Below are positions 24,773-33,439 of a stretch of 64,000 nt of DNA, one piece after another. The position numbers were made by a program, and so were the translations under genes. The stretch comes from Hymenobacter nitidus (GTDB lineage: Bacteria > Bacteroidota > Bacteroidia > Cytophagales > Hymenobacteraceae), in the NCBI RefSeq assembly GCF_020447315.1, contig NZ_JAJADQ010000007.1, forward strand, positions 62,001-126,000, written 5' to 3'. Position 1 is the first letter of the stretch. The number at the start of each line of letters is the position of its first letter. The notes beneath the pieces are model-generated. The model saw only the letters and a program-made list of their open reading frames with translations. It made no database searches and was not told where the DNA came from.

Positions 24773-25959
24773 GCCCACAGCAGGGAAAGAAGCAGCCAGG
24801 CCGAGCCGGCTGCCGCAGCCGGCATAAACCACGACGACTCGCGCAGGGCAAACAGCAGCAGGACCAACGAGGCTACCAGACGCACGGGTTCCAGTAGGTA
24901 GCCCGTGCGTTTGGCTTCAAACAGGGCCCCACAGGCCACGGCCGTCCACAGGCACCAGCCCGCTACGAGGTAGCGCAGCATCGGGGCCATGTCTTTCTGG
25001 GTGAACATGAATACGGCCGCTACGCCCAGCAGCACCACATACTGCAGCAGCACATAGAAGTTGACAGTACGCGGGGCGCTGGTCGTGTATTTCTGCAGGG
25101 TACCGGCGCTGACCTCCGGAATCTGGTGGGGGCCACCCAGCGCGGCGGGGCGCCAGCCGGGCCGGCCGACTACTATGCGCAGCTTATTGCCCAGGCCGGG
25201 CGTTTCGCGCAGCTGCTCCCGCATCTGGAAATAGTGGCTGAAGTTCACCCACAGTGGGTTCCAGGAGCGCACGGGTGTGGTGATACCATAGACCGGGGTT
25301 TCCTCTTCCGGCTGAAACGTGCCGAACATCCGGTCCCAGATAATGAAGGTGCCCGCGTAGTTTTTGTCGATGTACTTGGGGTTGCGGCCGTGGTGCACGC
25401 GGTGGTGGGAAGGCGTGTTCAGCACCCATTCCAGCGGCCCCAGCTTGCCAATAAACTCGGTGTGAATCCAGAACTGGTAGAGCGTGACCAGGGCTGAAAC
25501 GTAGACGAAGAACTCGGTTTCGAAGCCCAGAATGGCCAGCGGCAGGTAAAACAGAAAGGTGAAGAAGCCCTGCAACGAGCTTTGGCGCAGGGCCACCGAC
25601 AGGTTGTAGTCCTCGCTCTGGTGGTGCACCACGTGGCCGCCCCAGAAGAAGCTGATTTCGTGGGAGTAGCGGTGGGCGAAGTAGTAGCAGAGGTCGGCCA
25701 GCACGAACAGCACGATGCCCCAGGCCCAGGTGCGCGGAATCCGGAACAACGCAAAGTGGGTGTAGAGCAGCTCGTACATGCCAATGACGCCGACCTTGAG
25801 CAGCACGCCCGTAATCTGCGACGTGACGCCGCAGCTGATGTTGGTAATGGCATCGTGGAAGCGGTAGCGCTCCGTGTGCTGCAGCCGCTCGACCAGCAGC
25901 TCTACCCCGATAAGGGCGAAGTAGATCGGGATGGACAAGACAATCGGGTTGATGCTCAT
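24706..25959 (-). CDS. Sterol desaturase/fatty acid hydroxylase superfamily membrane protein
   Basis: A 417-residue protein with ATG at 25959 (a TTG two codons earlier is less likely). The di-iron histidine motifs are HRYSHE (about 97-102), HVVHHQSEDYN (about 108) and HHRVHHGRNPKY (about 185), spread over several membrane helices. The soluble C-terminal half is followed by more helices (YVLLQYVVLLGVAAVFMF, LVASLVLLLFAL). The family hydroxylates or desaturates lipids using O2; the closest architecture is alkylglycerol monooxygenase-like proteins. The actual lipid is unknown. The tail overlaps the GNAT gene on the other strand. Confidence 0.9.
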   Translation of the reverse strand: MSINPIVLSIPIYFALIGVELLVERLQHTERYRFHDAITNISCGVTSQITGVLLKVGVIGMYELLYTHFALFRIPRTWAWGIVLFVLADLCYYFAHRYSHEISFFWGGHVVHHQSEDYNLSVALRQSSLQGFFTFLFYLPLAILGFETEFFVYVSALVTLYQFWIHTEFIGKLGPLEWVLNTPSHHRVHHGRNPKYIDKNYAGTFIIWDRMFGTFQPEEETPVYGITTPVRSWNPLWVNFSHYFQMREQLRETPGLGNKLRIVVGRPGWRPAALGGPHQIPEVSAGTLQKYTTSAPRTVNFYVLLQYVVLLGVAAVFMFTQKDMAPMLRYLVAGWCLWTAVACGALFEAKRTGYLLEPVRLVASLVLLLFALRESSWFMPAAAAGSAWLLLSLLWAYSFRRVFASTASTTEASHAYA

Positions 25960-26009
25960 GGCCAAATAGTGGGGTGGGAGAGGGCAGGTCGGGCAGAGAA
26001 ATATACTAA

Positions 26010-26043
26010 AAAAGGGCCGCTCCCTGACGGAAGCGGCCCTTTT
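26010..26043. terminator. Terminator between desaturase and DUF4286 genes
   Basis: A 12-bp stem (aaaagggccgct / agcggccctttt) with a 10-base loop, A-rich on the left and T-rich on the right. On the minus strand it ends the DUF4286 transcript. Confidence 0.85.
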
Positions 26044-26071
26044 AAAACGATACGAAAACTTCAGCCGAAGC

Positions 26072-26374
26072 TTAGTCTACTACTTCCAGCATGGTGCGGA
26101 ACGAGGCGTAGCGGCCCCCGAAGTGCTTTTCCATTTCCCGGATCAGCGCCGGGGCGGCTACCTGCTGGTATTCTTCGAGCTGCTCCAAGCTCACGCAGTA
26201 GTATTGCGAGGCGTAGGTAACACCGTTGTCTTCCTCATTGAGCATGCGGCACAGCTGGCTTTTCAGGAAAAAGCCGGTGGCCATTACTTCGGGCATGTGC
26301 GTGTCGCGCATGTACACCAGCCACTCCTCGGCAATTTCCGGATCAAGGCTGGTCGTGACGTTGTAGAGAATCAT
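26072..26374 (-). CDS. DUF4286 family protein
   Basis: A 100-residue cytoplasmic protein that begins MILYNVTTSLDPEIAEEWL, continues MRDTHMPEVMATGFFLKS and ends HFGGRYASFRTMLEVVD. This is the complete DUF4286 pattern, a ferredoxin-like small domain of unknown function common in Bacteroidota. It has its own terminator. The 141 bases between it and the next gene hold nothing recognisable. Confidence 0.92.
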   Translation of the reverse strand: MILYNVTTSLDPEIAEEWLVYMRDTHMPEVMATGFFLKSQLCRMLNEEDNGVTYASQYYCVSLEQLEEYQQVAAPALIREMEKHFGGRYASFRTMLEVVD

Positions 26375-26516
26375 ATGCGTTGTTGGGGTACTTAAAGGCG
26401 CTTTTTCAGGAAGTCGCGCTAGTGGCGCCGCAGCCTACAGCCCCGGCGAAACAGACTAACACAAAAGTCGGCGGAAAAATCCAACCGCGGGTATTTCGCC
26501 CGCTGCCAGCCGAAAA

Positions 26517-26966
26517 TCACACCCGCAGGTGGTCGAACTGGAAGTCCTGAATCCGGGCCTGAATATCTTTGGAGCTGAGCTTTTCGCGGGCGGCGGCCTC
26601 CACCAGCGTCGGCAGTTCGGCATCACCGGCGAAGCGCAAAGCCAGAATTTGGCTCATCTGCAGCTGAGGCTCCCAGGCCCGCAGGCTCTTGCCGGTCAGC
26701 TCAAAGTAGCGCTGGCGTACCTCCAGCCGAATCAGGCGGTCCTGCAGGGCCAAGGCGTAGTGCTGGCGCAGCATGATAAGCACACCCAGCCCAACCACGG
26801 CCAGCAGCATGATGGTAAACCAGAGCCGCGAAATCTCATCGTCGTTGCCGGCTACGTTCAGGTAGCGCCGGATGCCGTAGCCGGCCAGCACCACGGCGGC
26901 CGGAAACAGCACAAAGTGGTGCCACGGGTAGTACATGGGTTTGTTTTTCGTCGGTTGGTCGGCCAT
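26517..26966 (-). CDS. DUF6526 family membrane protein
   Basis: A 149-residue protein. The ATG at 26966 (MADQPTKNKPMYYPWHHFVL) is chosen over an upstream in-frame start that would overlap a terminator. Two helices (VLFPAAVVLAGYGIRRYL and LWFTIMLLAVVGLGVLIML) precede a soluble tail with RLEVRQRYFELTG, ILALRFAGDAELPTLVEAA and a final IQDFQFDHLRV. These match the DUF6526 family as I know it. No function established. Confidence 0.85.
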   Translation of the reverse strand: MADQPTKNKPMYYPWHHFVLFPAAVVLAGYGIRRYLNVAGNDDEISRLWFTIMLLAVVGLGVLIMLRQHYALALQDRLIRLEVRQRYFELTGKSLRAWEPQLQMSQILALRFAGDAELPTLVEAAAREKLSSKDIQARIQDFQFDHLRV

Positions 26967-27016
26967 AGTGCAGAAAAGAAGTGAGAGTAAGGGAAGAGGG
27001 CAAGGAACATAAAAAA

Positions 27017-27040
27017 CACTCCGGCTCAAGAGCCGGAGTG
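27017..27040 (-). terminator. Terminator of the coiled-coil gene
   Basis: An 11-bp perfect stem (cactccggctc / gagccggagtg) with loop aa. On the minus strand it is followed by tttttt. Confidence 0.9.
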
Positions 27041-27084
27041 CGAAATTCTATACGCGGAGCAGCGTAGAAAGGTAGCAGCAAAGC

Positions 27085-27426
27085 CTAGGCTTTGGTAGCC
27101 TGTTTGGCCGCCCGGGTGCGCTTCTTCTCGTCGCGCAGGGCCTGTTTAGCTATTTTCTCCTGCCGCCGGGCTTCTTTGGCGGCCACTTCCTGCTCCTTGA
27201 GCTGCGCTTTCTGCTGCCGGAGCTGGGCTTTGGTGTCGGCTACGGCGCTGCTGCTGGCCGTGGCCTGATCCTTTTGGCTGGCCAGCGTGGCTTTGGCATC
27301 GGCGGTGCGCTGCTGCTGCATCTGCAGGCGGGCCTGGGCCGTATCGGTAGGAGCTACTTGGGTTTGGGCCTGCGCGGCGCTGGTACCCAGCGCGGCAATG
27401 GCAAGTATGGCGAAAATCTTTTTCAT
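27085..27426 (-). CDS. Small secreted coiled-coil protein
   Basis: A 113-residue protein. Signal peptide residues 1-21 (IAALGTSAAQAQ). The mature part is Ala/Gln/Lys-rich and heptad-like (QLRQQKAQLKEQEVAAKEAR), strongly basic at the C-terminus. It is predicted to be a periplasmic coiled coil. Low complexity prevents family assignment. Single-gene unit with its own terminator. Confidence 0.75.
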   Translation of the reverse strand: MKKIFAILAIAALGTSAAQAQTQVAPTDTAQARLQMQQQRTADAKATLASQKDQATASSSAVADTKAQLRQQKAQLKEQEVAAKEARRQEKIAKQALRDEKKRTRAAKQATKA

Positions 27427-27490
27427 GGCTAAGGGAGTTACTGTTTAGTCTGTAACGGCTCCCGGTAGCGGCAGGGCATAAGTTTTGCGT

Positions 27491-28759
27491 TTATTCTTCC
27501 AGATAATCAAGGTCTTTGCCGTAGCTCTCGGGCAAGGTGCTTACGGCCCAGAAGGCTATGAGCAACGACACCACGCCAATAATGGCCGCGCTGCCGATAA
27601 TACCCAGCGGCTGCCCGCCCACTGGCAGCTTGGCCAGCCCGGTGAACATAGGCACCAGCATCACCACTGAGCCGCGGGCAAAGTTGGGCGCCGTAGTTGC
27701 TACCGTGGCCCGCAGGTTGGTGCCAAACTGCTCAGCGGCCACCGTCACGAACAAGGCCCAGAAACCCACCGTGAAGCCCAGCACGAAGCAAACTGCGTAG
27801 AAAGCCGTGGGCGAAGCGCCGCGAATGGCAAACAGATACACGGCGCACAGCAGGCCGCAGAGCAACAAAAACAGCTGCAGTGCCCGGTTGCGGCTGCGCA
27901 GCAGCTGGCTGAGCGTGCCGCTGGCAAAGTCGCCGAAGACGAGGCCGAAGTAGCACCAGAACACGCCCAGGCCCGCCGAAACCGGCCCGGTGATGCCCAA
28001 TTCGCGGCCAAATTCCGGGGCCAGCGTAATCAAGATGCCGACCACAAACCACAGGGGCACGCCGATAAGCAGGCACTTCACATAGCGGGCCAGCCGTGGG
28101 CCTTTGGTAAACAAGCTCAGGAAGTTGCCGCGTACGGCCTCGGTTTGCTTGGCCTGCTCAAACATCCCCGACTCGTATACGCCTACCCGCAACGCCAGCA
28201 GCGCCAGCCCCAGGCCGCCGCCCACGAAGTACGCGTTGCGCCAGCCCAAAGCCTCGCCCACCCAGTAGGCCAGCATGGCCCCCGATACGCCCACGGTGGC
28301 CACTATCATGGTGCCATAGCCGCGCTTTTCCTTGGGCAGCGTTTCGGAAACCAGCGTGATGCCCGCGCCCAGCTCCCCGGCCAGCCCAATGCCCGCAATC
28401 AGGCGCAGCCAGGCGTACTGGTCGATGGTTTGCACGAAACCATTGGCCAGGTTCGCCAACGAATACAGCAGGATAGAGCCAAACAGCACCGAGAGCCGGC
28501 CCCGCTTGTCGCCCAGAATGCCCCACAGAATACCGCCGAGCAGCATGCCGCCCATCTGCATGTTAATCAGAAACAGGCCCTGGTCGGTCACGGCGGCCGG
28601 ATCGGTAATGCCCAGGTCGTTGAGGCTTTTGACCCGCACGATGCTGAATAGAATCAAGTCGTAGATATCAACAAAGTAGCCCAGTGAGGCCACAATGACG
28701 ATGGCGCTGAAGAGGGAAGCCGTTTTGGGAGCGGAACCAGGGCGGGAGGTAAGAGCCAT
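27491..28759 (-). CDS. MFS transporter (sugar/metabolite:H+ symporter type)
   Basis: A 422-residue protein starting at the ATG at 28759 (MALTSRPG). Twelve predicted helices. The MFS loop 2-3 motif is GGILWGILGDKRGRLSVLFG and the loop 4-5 motif is GIGLAGELGAGITLVSETLPKEKRG. This is the layout of the sugar/metabolite porter group (for example ShiA/ProP-like), but the substrate is unknown. It is 48 bases downstream of a small hypothetical gene that follows the CDF exporter, so the three may form one transcript. Confidence 0.88.
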   Translation of the reverse strand: MALTSRPGSAPKTASLFSAIVIVASLGYFVDIYDLILFSIVRVKSLNDLGITDPAAVTDQGLFLINMQMGGMLLGGILWGILGDKRGRLSVLFGSILLYSLANLANGFVQTIDQYAWLRLIAGIGLAGELGAGITLVSETLPKEKRGYGTMIVATVGVSGAMLAYWVGEALGWRNAYFVGGGLGLALLALRVGVYESGMFEQAKQTEAVRGNFLSLFTKGPRLARYVKCLLIGVPLWFVVGILITLAPEFGRELGITGPVSAGLGVFWCYFGLVFGDFASGTLSQLLRSRNRALQLFLLLCGLLCAVYLFAIRGASPTAFYAVCFVLGFTVGFWALFVTVAAEQFGTNLRATVATTAPNFARGSVVMLVPMFTGLAKLPVGGQPLGIIGSAAIIGVVSLLIAFWAVSTLPESYGKDLDYLEE

Positions 28760-28807
28760 GCGAAGGAAAAGAGCAGGAAAGGACTTAGGCACGCAGATTA
28801 CAAAGAT

Positions 28808-29143
28808 TTACCGGCTCCGCAACTCGTGGTATTGGCGGCAGCAGTCTTTGATGATTTGCTCAGCGGTGTCTAAGGGCAAGTAACTGGCAGCATATGGGCC
28901 ACCAGATACCGTAGCCTCGGCGAAGAAGCCGTACTTGGCTGACTCCGGAACGCAGATATCCAGCACATCAACTTCTGGATCATCGGAAATAGCGAAGCTC
29001 CATGTATCCCAGCGTGAACGGAAATAAAACGGGTTGCCGGCTACCGTACCGGTGCCTTGTATCGGAGCGTAGCCCTCCAGCTCACCAATAAGCAAAAGTT
29101 GTGGGTCGTCAATTCGGCGTTTATATTCTTTCGGCAAGGCCAT
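28808..29143 (-). CDS. Hypothetical protein, 111 residues
   Basis: Soluble protein without signal or membrane segment. Recognisable stretches are LLLIGELEGYAPIQGTGTV, FRSRWDTWSFAIS and DICVPESAKYGFFAE. It resembles small immunity- or SMI1-like single-domain proteins in size only; no family recognised. It starts 3 bases after the stop of the CDF gene, so it is cotranscribed with it. Confidence 0.65.
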   Translation of the reverse strand: MALPKEYKRRIDDPQLLLIGELEGYAPIQGTGTVAGNPFYFRSRWDTWSFAISDDPEVDVLDICVPESAKYGFFAEATVSGGPYAASYLPLDTAEQIIKDCCRQYHELRSR

Positions 29144-29146
29144 TGC

Positions 29147-30097
29147 TCAACTGACTCTTTTTTCTAGATGTTCCGCGTCGCAGCAGCCGTGGTGGCCGGC
29201 TACGGCCGTGTCCTGCTCAATCTGCACGGTGCAGTGCCCGATGTTGAACTCGTGGACCAAGTCGTGCTGCAGTTTCTGGAGGAACTGGTTGGCATCGGGG
29301 CTGCCGCCGGGGCGCACTACGTGGGCCGTAAGGGCGGTATCCTGGGTGCTGAGGGGCCACACGTGCAGGTCGTGGACTTCCGTGACGCCGGGCCGGGCCA
29401 GCAGAAACGTCCGCACCTGCTCCAGGTCGATGCCGGCGGGTACGGCCTGCAAACTAAGCTGCAGGGTTTCGCGCAGCAGCCCCCACGAGCTGTAGCCGAT
29501 CAAAGCCAGAATGAGGAAGCTGATGAGCGGGTCGAGCCACAGCCAGCCGGTCCAGAGCACCAGGCCGCCCCCGACCACCACGCCCGCCGATACCAGCGCG
29601 TCGGTGAGCATGTGCAGATAGGCGCCGCGTACATTCACGTCGCCCTTCTGCCCGCTGCTGAACAGCCAGGCCGTGAAGCCATTGATAACGATGCCCAACC
29701 CGGCCAGCAGCATCACCATCTTGCCGTTCACCGGCTCGGGGTGGCGCAAATGGCTGATGGTTTCCCACAGAATAGCGCCTAGCGCCACGTACAGCAGGGC
29801 CGCGTTCAGCAAAGCGGCCTGAATGGTAACGCCCTTATAGCCGTAGGTGTAGCGCGCCGAGGAGCGGCGCTGGGCCAACAGCGTGGCGCCCCAGGCCAGG
29901 GCCAGACTTAGCACGTCGCTCAGGTTGTGGCCCGCATCCGAAAGCAGAGCCGAGGAGTTGGCCCATAGCCCGCCCGCTACTTCAACTATAACGAAGGCAA
30001 TATTGAGGGCAATACCCACCCCAAACGCCCGCCCGAACTCGGTGGGAGTATGATGGTGATGGTGGTCGTGGCCGGAATGGTCGTGAGAATGAGCCAT
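29147..30097 (-). CDS. Cation diffusion facilitator (CDF) metal exporter
   Basis: A 316-residue protein. The N-terminus is His-rich (HSHDHSGHDHHHHH), followed by six membrane helices. The metal sites of the transport domain are visible as DAGHNLSDVLSLALA in helix 2 and HMLTDALVSAGVV in helix 5 (HxxxD). A C-terminal cytoplasmic domain (about 215-300) carries GVTEVHDLHVWPLS. The order and motifs match CzcD/ZitB-type Zn(II)/Co(II)/Cd(II):H+ antiporters. It lies next to two TonB receptors and a His-rich protein, which supports a metal homeostasis role. Confidence 0.93.
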   Translation of the reverse strand: MAHSHDHSGHDHHHHHTPTEFGRAFGVGIALNIAFVIVEVAGGLWANSSALLSDAGHNLSDVLSLALAWGATLLAQRRSSARYTYGYKGVTIQAALLNAALLYVALGAILWETISHLRHPEPVNGKMVMLLAGLGIVINGFTAWLFSSGQKGDVNVRGAYLHMLTDALVSAGVVVGGGLVLWTGWLWLDPLISFLILALIGYSSWGLLRETLQLSLQAVPAGIDLEQVRTFLLARPGVTEVHDLHVWPLSTQDTALTAHVVRPGGSPDANQFLQKLQHDLVHEFNIGHCTVQIEQDTAVAGHHGCCDAEHLEKRVS

Positions 30098-30117
30098 ACA
30101 GTGCAAGGGGCTGAAAA

Positions 30118-30154
30118 GCAGTTGGCAGCAAGATACCTACTTGCTGCCAACTGC
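30118..30154 (-). terminator. Terminator after the first TonB receptor
   Basis: A 15-bp perfect inverted repeat (gcagttggcagcaag / cttgctgccaactgc). On the minus strand it is followed by tttt. It separates the TonB receptor from the CDF gene. Confidence 0.85.
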
Positions 30155-30203
30155 GGCTTGCCGACAAAAGTGTCCTCAAAAGCGCTGCGCAGGGTGCTAC
30201 GGG

Positions 30204-32666
30204 CTAATTAAAAGCCAGCGGCACAACCAGCTTCAGGCTCACGTTGCGGCCCATATTGAAGACCCCGGTGCGGCCGTTGCTTACGTTGTAGGCCGCGTAT
30301 TTCAGCCGGCTCAAATGGCTCTGGTAGCCCACGTCGAATAGGTTGTTGGCGGTCAGGTAGAGCGAAAACAGCGTTTGGGCCCGCGCATTCACAATGTCGG
30401 ACCCCAGGCCCAGGTTTACGAGCGTGTAGCCGGGTGTGCGGGTTTCGGTGTCGAAGGCCGAGAAGAAGCGGTTCTGGGCGAAAGTATGCTCCACTCCGCC
30501 GCGGGCATAGAGGTTGCTCAGGCGGGAGTTGCCCACCTTGCGGAAATTCACCCGCAGCGTCGACTGCAACCGGTCGGCGGGAATAAAGGGCAGGTATTGC
30601 TGGCCTTCGGGCTGGTTGAGCTGCAGGGCGCGCACCATGGAAAACGAGTTTTCGAAGTGCAGCCAGTCGAGCGGGTGGGGGTGTACGTCGACCGTAACCT
30701 CGCCCCCGGTCAGGCGGGCGTCGCCCTGGCTGTAGCGGAAGATCGGGTCACCCTCCTCGCTCACCGCATCCTCGACCCGTTCGGGGAAGATGTAGTTCTG
30801 AATCTGGTTGCGGAAGGCATCGAGGCTGAGACTGATGTGCTCCGTGTCGTAGCTCACGCCACCGTCGAGCTGCAGGCTGGTTTCGGCTTTGAGGCCCGCG
30901 TCGCCCAGCTCGTAGCGGATAGTGCCTTCGTGAATGCCGTTGGAGCCCAGCTCGGCAATGTTCGGCGCCCGAAAGCCCCGCGACACATTGGCCTTGAGCA
31001 GCAGCTTTTCGGTCACGTTGAACGCCCCGCCCAGGCTGCCCGATACGTTGCGGAAGGTACTGGTGAAGCCCCCGAATTTTTCCTCGCCTTCGCCACTACT
31101 TACGGGCTGCTCCGTGTCGGGGTCCAGGTAGAGGGCGTCGGCCGTGATGCGGCGGATGTCGTAGCGCAGGCCGCCGCTCAGGTCGAAGCTGCCAAAGGTT
31201 TTCTTGGTCACGGTAAACACGCCGCCGTCGAGTAGGCGGTAAGCCGGAATCAGGAATTCGACGCCCTTGTTCATGTTTTCCTGGCGCATGCCGCTCAGTC
31301 CGATGGTCGTGTTCCAGCCATTGGCTTCGGGCAGAAAATAGCGGGCGGCATAGTCCAGGGTGCGCAGCTGAAAGTAGAGCGACGGGTCGGTGGGAGCCAG
31401 CACGTCGCCAAACTCCCGGCGCAGGTTCTGCTGCCAGCCCACGTTCAGCGTGAGGCGGCTCTGGCCCAGGATAAAGTTGTTGTCGGACCCAATGCGCAGG
31501 TGGTTGATTTGCTGCTTGGGCACGTCCAGGTCGTAGCCGCGCAGGTCCTGGTCGGATACGGGCACTTCGGCCACGGCATCCCCGCCCACGTTCACGGGGC
31601 GCAGGAAGCGGCCGGTTTCTTCGTCCCGCTCACCTTCCACCAGGCCCACTTCTTGGTTAAACGAGTTGAAGGTGAGGTGCGAGAAGCCCCAGCTTTTGTT
31701 CACGCCCACGTAGCCGTTGCCGTCCAGCTCCCGAAACCCGGAGTTGTAGACCGGGCCGTCGTAGCGGTTGCGGTAGGGGCCGGCTATTTTGCCGCTGCCG
31801 CGCACCAGCCAGTTGAAGCCGTTCTTGTTGCCGGCGTTCATCAGCGAGTAGCCCTGCAGGCGGTTGTTGGTCTGGTAGTTGACAGCCACCGAGCCCAGCA
31901 CTTTGCCTTCCTCCACCGGGTCGGGCGCCAAGAAGTTGACCACGCCGGCCATGCCATCGGAGCCGTAGAGCAGGCTGCCCGGCCCTTTGATAATCTCGGC
32001 CCGCTCAATGGCGTACTCGTCGATTTCGATGCCGTGCTCATCGCCCCACTGCTGGCCTTCCTGCTTGGCGCCATTGTTCAAGGTAATTACGCGGTTGGCG
32101 CCCAGCCCCCGAATGACGGGCTTGCTGATGGCGGCCCCGGTCGTTATCTGCGAGATTCCCGGGGTGTGGGCAATGGCGTCAATGGCGTTGGTAGCGGCGG
32201 CCTGATTGAGCTGCGTCCGGTCAACCACCGTGGTGGGCACCGGGGAGCGGCGCATTTCCGTGGAAGCCGATACGCCCGTGACGACCACCTGGCCGATTTC
32301 GGTGGTGGCCGTGGTCAGGGCCACATCTACCGGCTGGCCGGTGCCGGTATCTACAATCTTAGCCACGGTGTTGTAACCCACAAACCGGACCTGCATCAGA
32401 AAACGCCCCCGGGGCAGATTGGCAAACCGGAACGTGCCGTCGGGGCCGGCGGTAGTGGCCTGGCGCAAATCCGGGAATACGATGGTGGCTCCCGGCAAGG
32501 GTTCCTGGGTAGCGCCATCCAGAATGCGGCCCGTTACGGAATTCGCGGGGAGCCGGGCAGTACGCAGGGCCGGGGCGAGGGTAGGGGTGGGCTCGGTTGT
32601 CTGGGCCAGCAGGCTTCCGGAAAAGGCAACAAAGAACAGGCCGGTGGCCCAGAAAGAACGAGACAT
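30204..32666 (-). CDS. TonB-dependent receptor (metal-associated group), copy 1
   Basis: An 820-residue protein. Signal peptide (ATGLFFVAFSGSLLAQ), then a carboxypeptidase-regulatory-like beta domain (about 45-120, GRILDGATQEPLPGATIVF). The plug domain follows (about 130-250: TTVVDRTQLNQAAATNAIDA, ISKPVIRGLGANRVITLNN, QEGQQWGDEHGIEIDE) and then the beta-barrel ending in VSLKLVVPLAFN. Known role of the family: active uptake across the outer membrane powered by TonB. Both receptors here share the QEGQQWGxEHGxEID motif, which suggests the same substrate class. Context (CDF, His-rich protein) points to a metal, possibly zinc. Confidence 0.93.
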   Translation of the reverse strand: MSRSFWATGLFFVAFSGSLLAQTTEPTPTLAPALRTARLPANSVTGRILDGATQEPLPGATIVFPDLRQATTAGPDGTFRFANLPRGRFLMQVRFVGYNTVAKIVDTGTGQPVDVALTTATTEIGQVVVTGVSASTEMRRSPVPTTVVDRTQLNQAAATNAIDAIAHTPGISQITTGAAISKPVIRGLGANRVITLNNGAKQEGQQWGDEHGIEIDEYAIERAEIIKGPGSLLYGSDGMAGVVNFLAPDPVEEGKVLGSVAVNYQTNNRLQGYSLMNAGNKNGFNWLVRGSGKIAGPYRNRYDGPVYNSGFRELDGNGYVGVNKSWGFSHLTFNSFNQEVGLVEGERDEETGRFLRPVNVGGDAVAEVPVSDQDLRGYDLDVPKQQINHLRIGSDNNFILGQSRLTLNVGWQQNLRREFGDVLAPTDPSLYFQLRTLDYAARYFLPEANGWNTTIGLSGMRQENMNKGVEFLIPAYRLLDGGVFTVTKKTFGSFDLSGGLRYDIRRITADALYLDPDTEQPVSSGEGEEKFGGFTSTFRNVSGSLGGAFNVTEKLLLKANVSRGFRAPNIAELGSNGIHEGTIRYELGDAGLKAETSLQLDGGVSYDTEHISLSLDAFRNQIQNYIFPERVEDAVSEEGDPIFRYSQGDARLTGGEVTVDVHPHPLDWLHFENSFSMVRALQLNQPEGQQYLPFIPADRLQSTLRVNFRKVGNSRLSNLYARGGVEHTFAQNRFFSAFDTETRTPGYTLVNLGLGSDIVNARAQTLFSLYLTANNLFDVGYQSHLSRLKYAAYNVSNGRTGVFNMGRNVSLKLVVPLAFN

Positions 32667-32738
32667 AAAATACTGCAGAAAGCGTCGTAGCGCATGAACG
32701 GGAAATAGGGCGGGAGGATGCGCCCGGAAACAAGAAAA

Positions 32739-32757
32739 CATCGGCCAGAAGCCGATG
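32739..32757 (-). terminator. Terminator after the lipoprotein gene
   Basis: A 7-bp stem (catcggc / gccgatg), followed on the minus strand by ttttcttg. Confidence 0.7.
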
Positions 32758-32836
32758 CCTTCATTTTGTTCTCCAAACCAAACCATATGGAGACACAGGC
32801 ACCGGCCAAGCCGGGCCTTACTATCGGAGAGCCAGC

Positions 32837-33403
32837 CTAGCGGACGGCCGTCGGGAAGCGGACTTCCACATCGGTGTCGCCGGGGGCAAACGTGCCATTT
32901 TTGGTGCCGGGCTGGTGACGCAGCGTCACTTTGAGGGTGCCCGTGGTGTTGGCCGCATTAGCCGTGCCGGCCACTACACGGGTTTCGAGGCCCACCTCCA
33001 GGCTTTTGGCATCCTTATCGGTGCGCGTAATGGTCAGGTTCACGTTGCTGGGCTCGAAGAAGAACATGTGTTCATCCGCTTCCTCCTTCACCTCATCGGA
33101 GATGATGACAGCCGGATTCTTGGTTTCGTCGAGCAGCACCAGCTTGCCCGTGTAGGTGGTACCGGCAGCCAAGGTCAGGGTGCCAATGGTAGGATCGGCC
33201 CCGCCGTCGCCGTCCAGGTCGCGGTATTGCACCGTCACAGGGGTGCCACCACCTGCCGGCGTCAGCTCATAGCGCACCGTCGTGATTTGCTCGTTGTCGT
33301 CGTCGGGAGTGGGTTCCTCGTCGTTATCTTTTTTGCAGGCCCCCAGCAAGGGTGCCACCAGCAGCAGGGCAAACAGGGATTTCTTGAACACAGGATTTTT
33401 CAT
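32837..33403 (-). CDS. Lipoprotein, probable partner of TonB receptors
   Basis: A 188-residue protein with a lipobox (LLLVAPLLGAC, Cys 23) and an acidic linker (DNDEEPTPDDDNEQ). A beta-rich domain contains VTVQYRDLDGDGGADP, TTYTGKLVLLDETKNP, the charged EEADEHMFFFE, and near the end TLRHQPGTKNGTFAPGDTD. Similar lipoproteins occur beside TonB receptors of this type in Bacteroidota. It may bind substrate at the cell surface or in the periplasm; the binding target is unknown. It lies between the two receptor genes, 36 bases after copy 2. Confidence 0.75.
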   Translation of the reverse strand: MKNPVFKKSLFALLLVAPLLGACKKDNDEEPTPDDDNEQITTVRYELTPAGGGTPVTVQYRDLDGDGGADPTIGTLTLAAGTTYTGKLVLLDETKNPAVIISDEVKEEADEHMFFFEPSNVNLTITRTDKDAKSLEVGLETRVVAGTANAANTTGTLKVTLRHQPGTKNGTFAPGDTDVEVRFPTAVR

Positions 33404-33439
33404 GAGAAGGGGGTAAAAAGAAAGGTCAGGGTGAAAGAT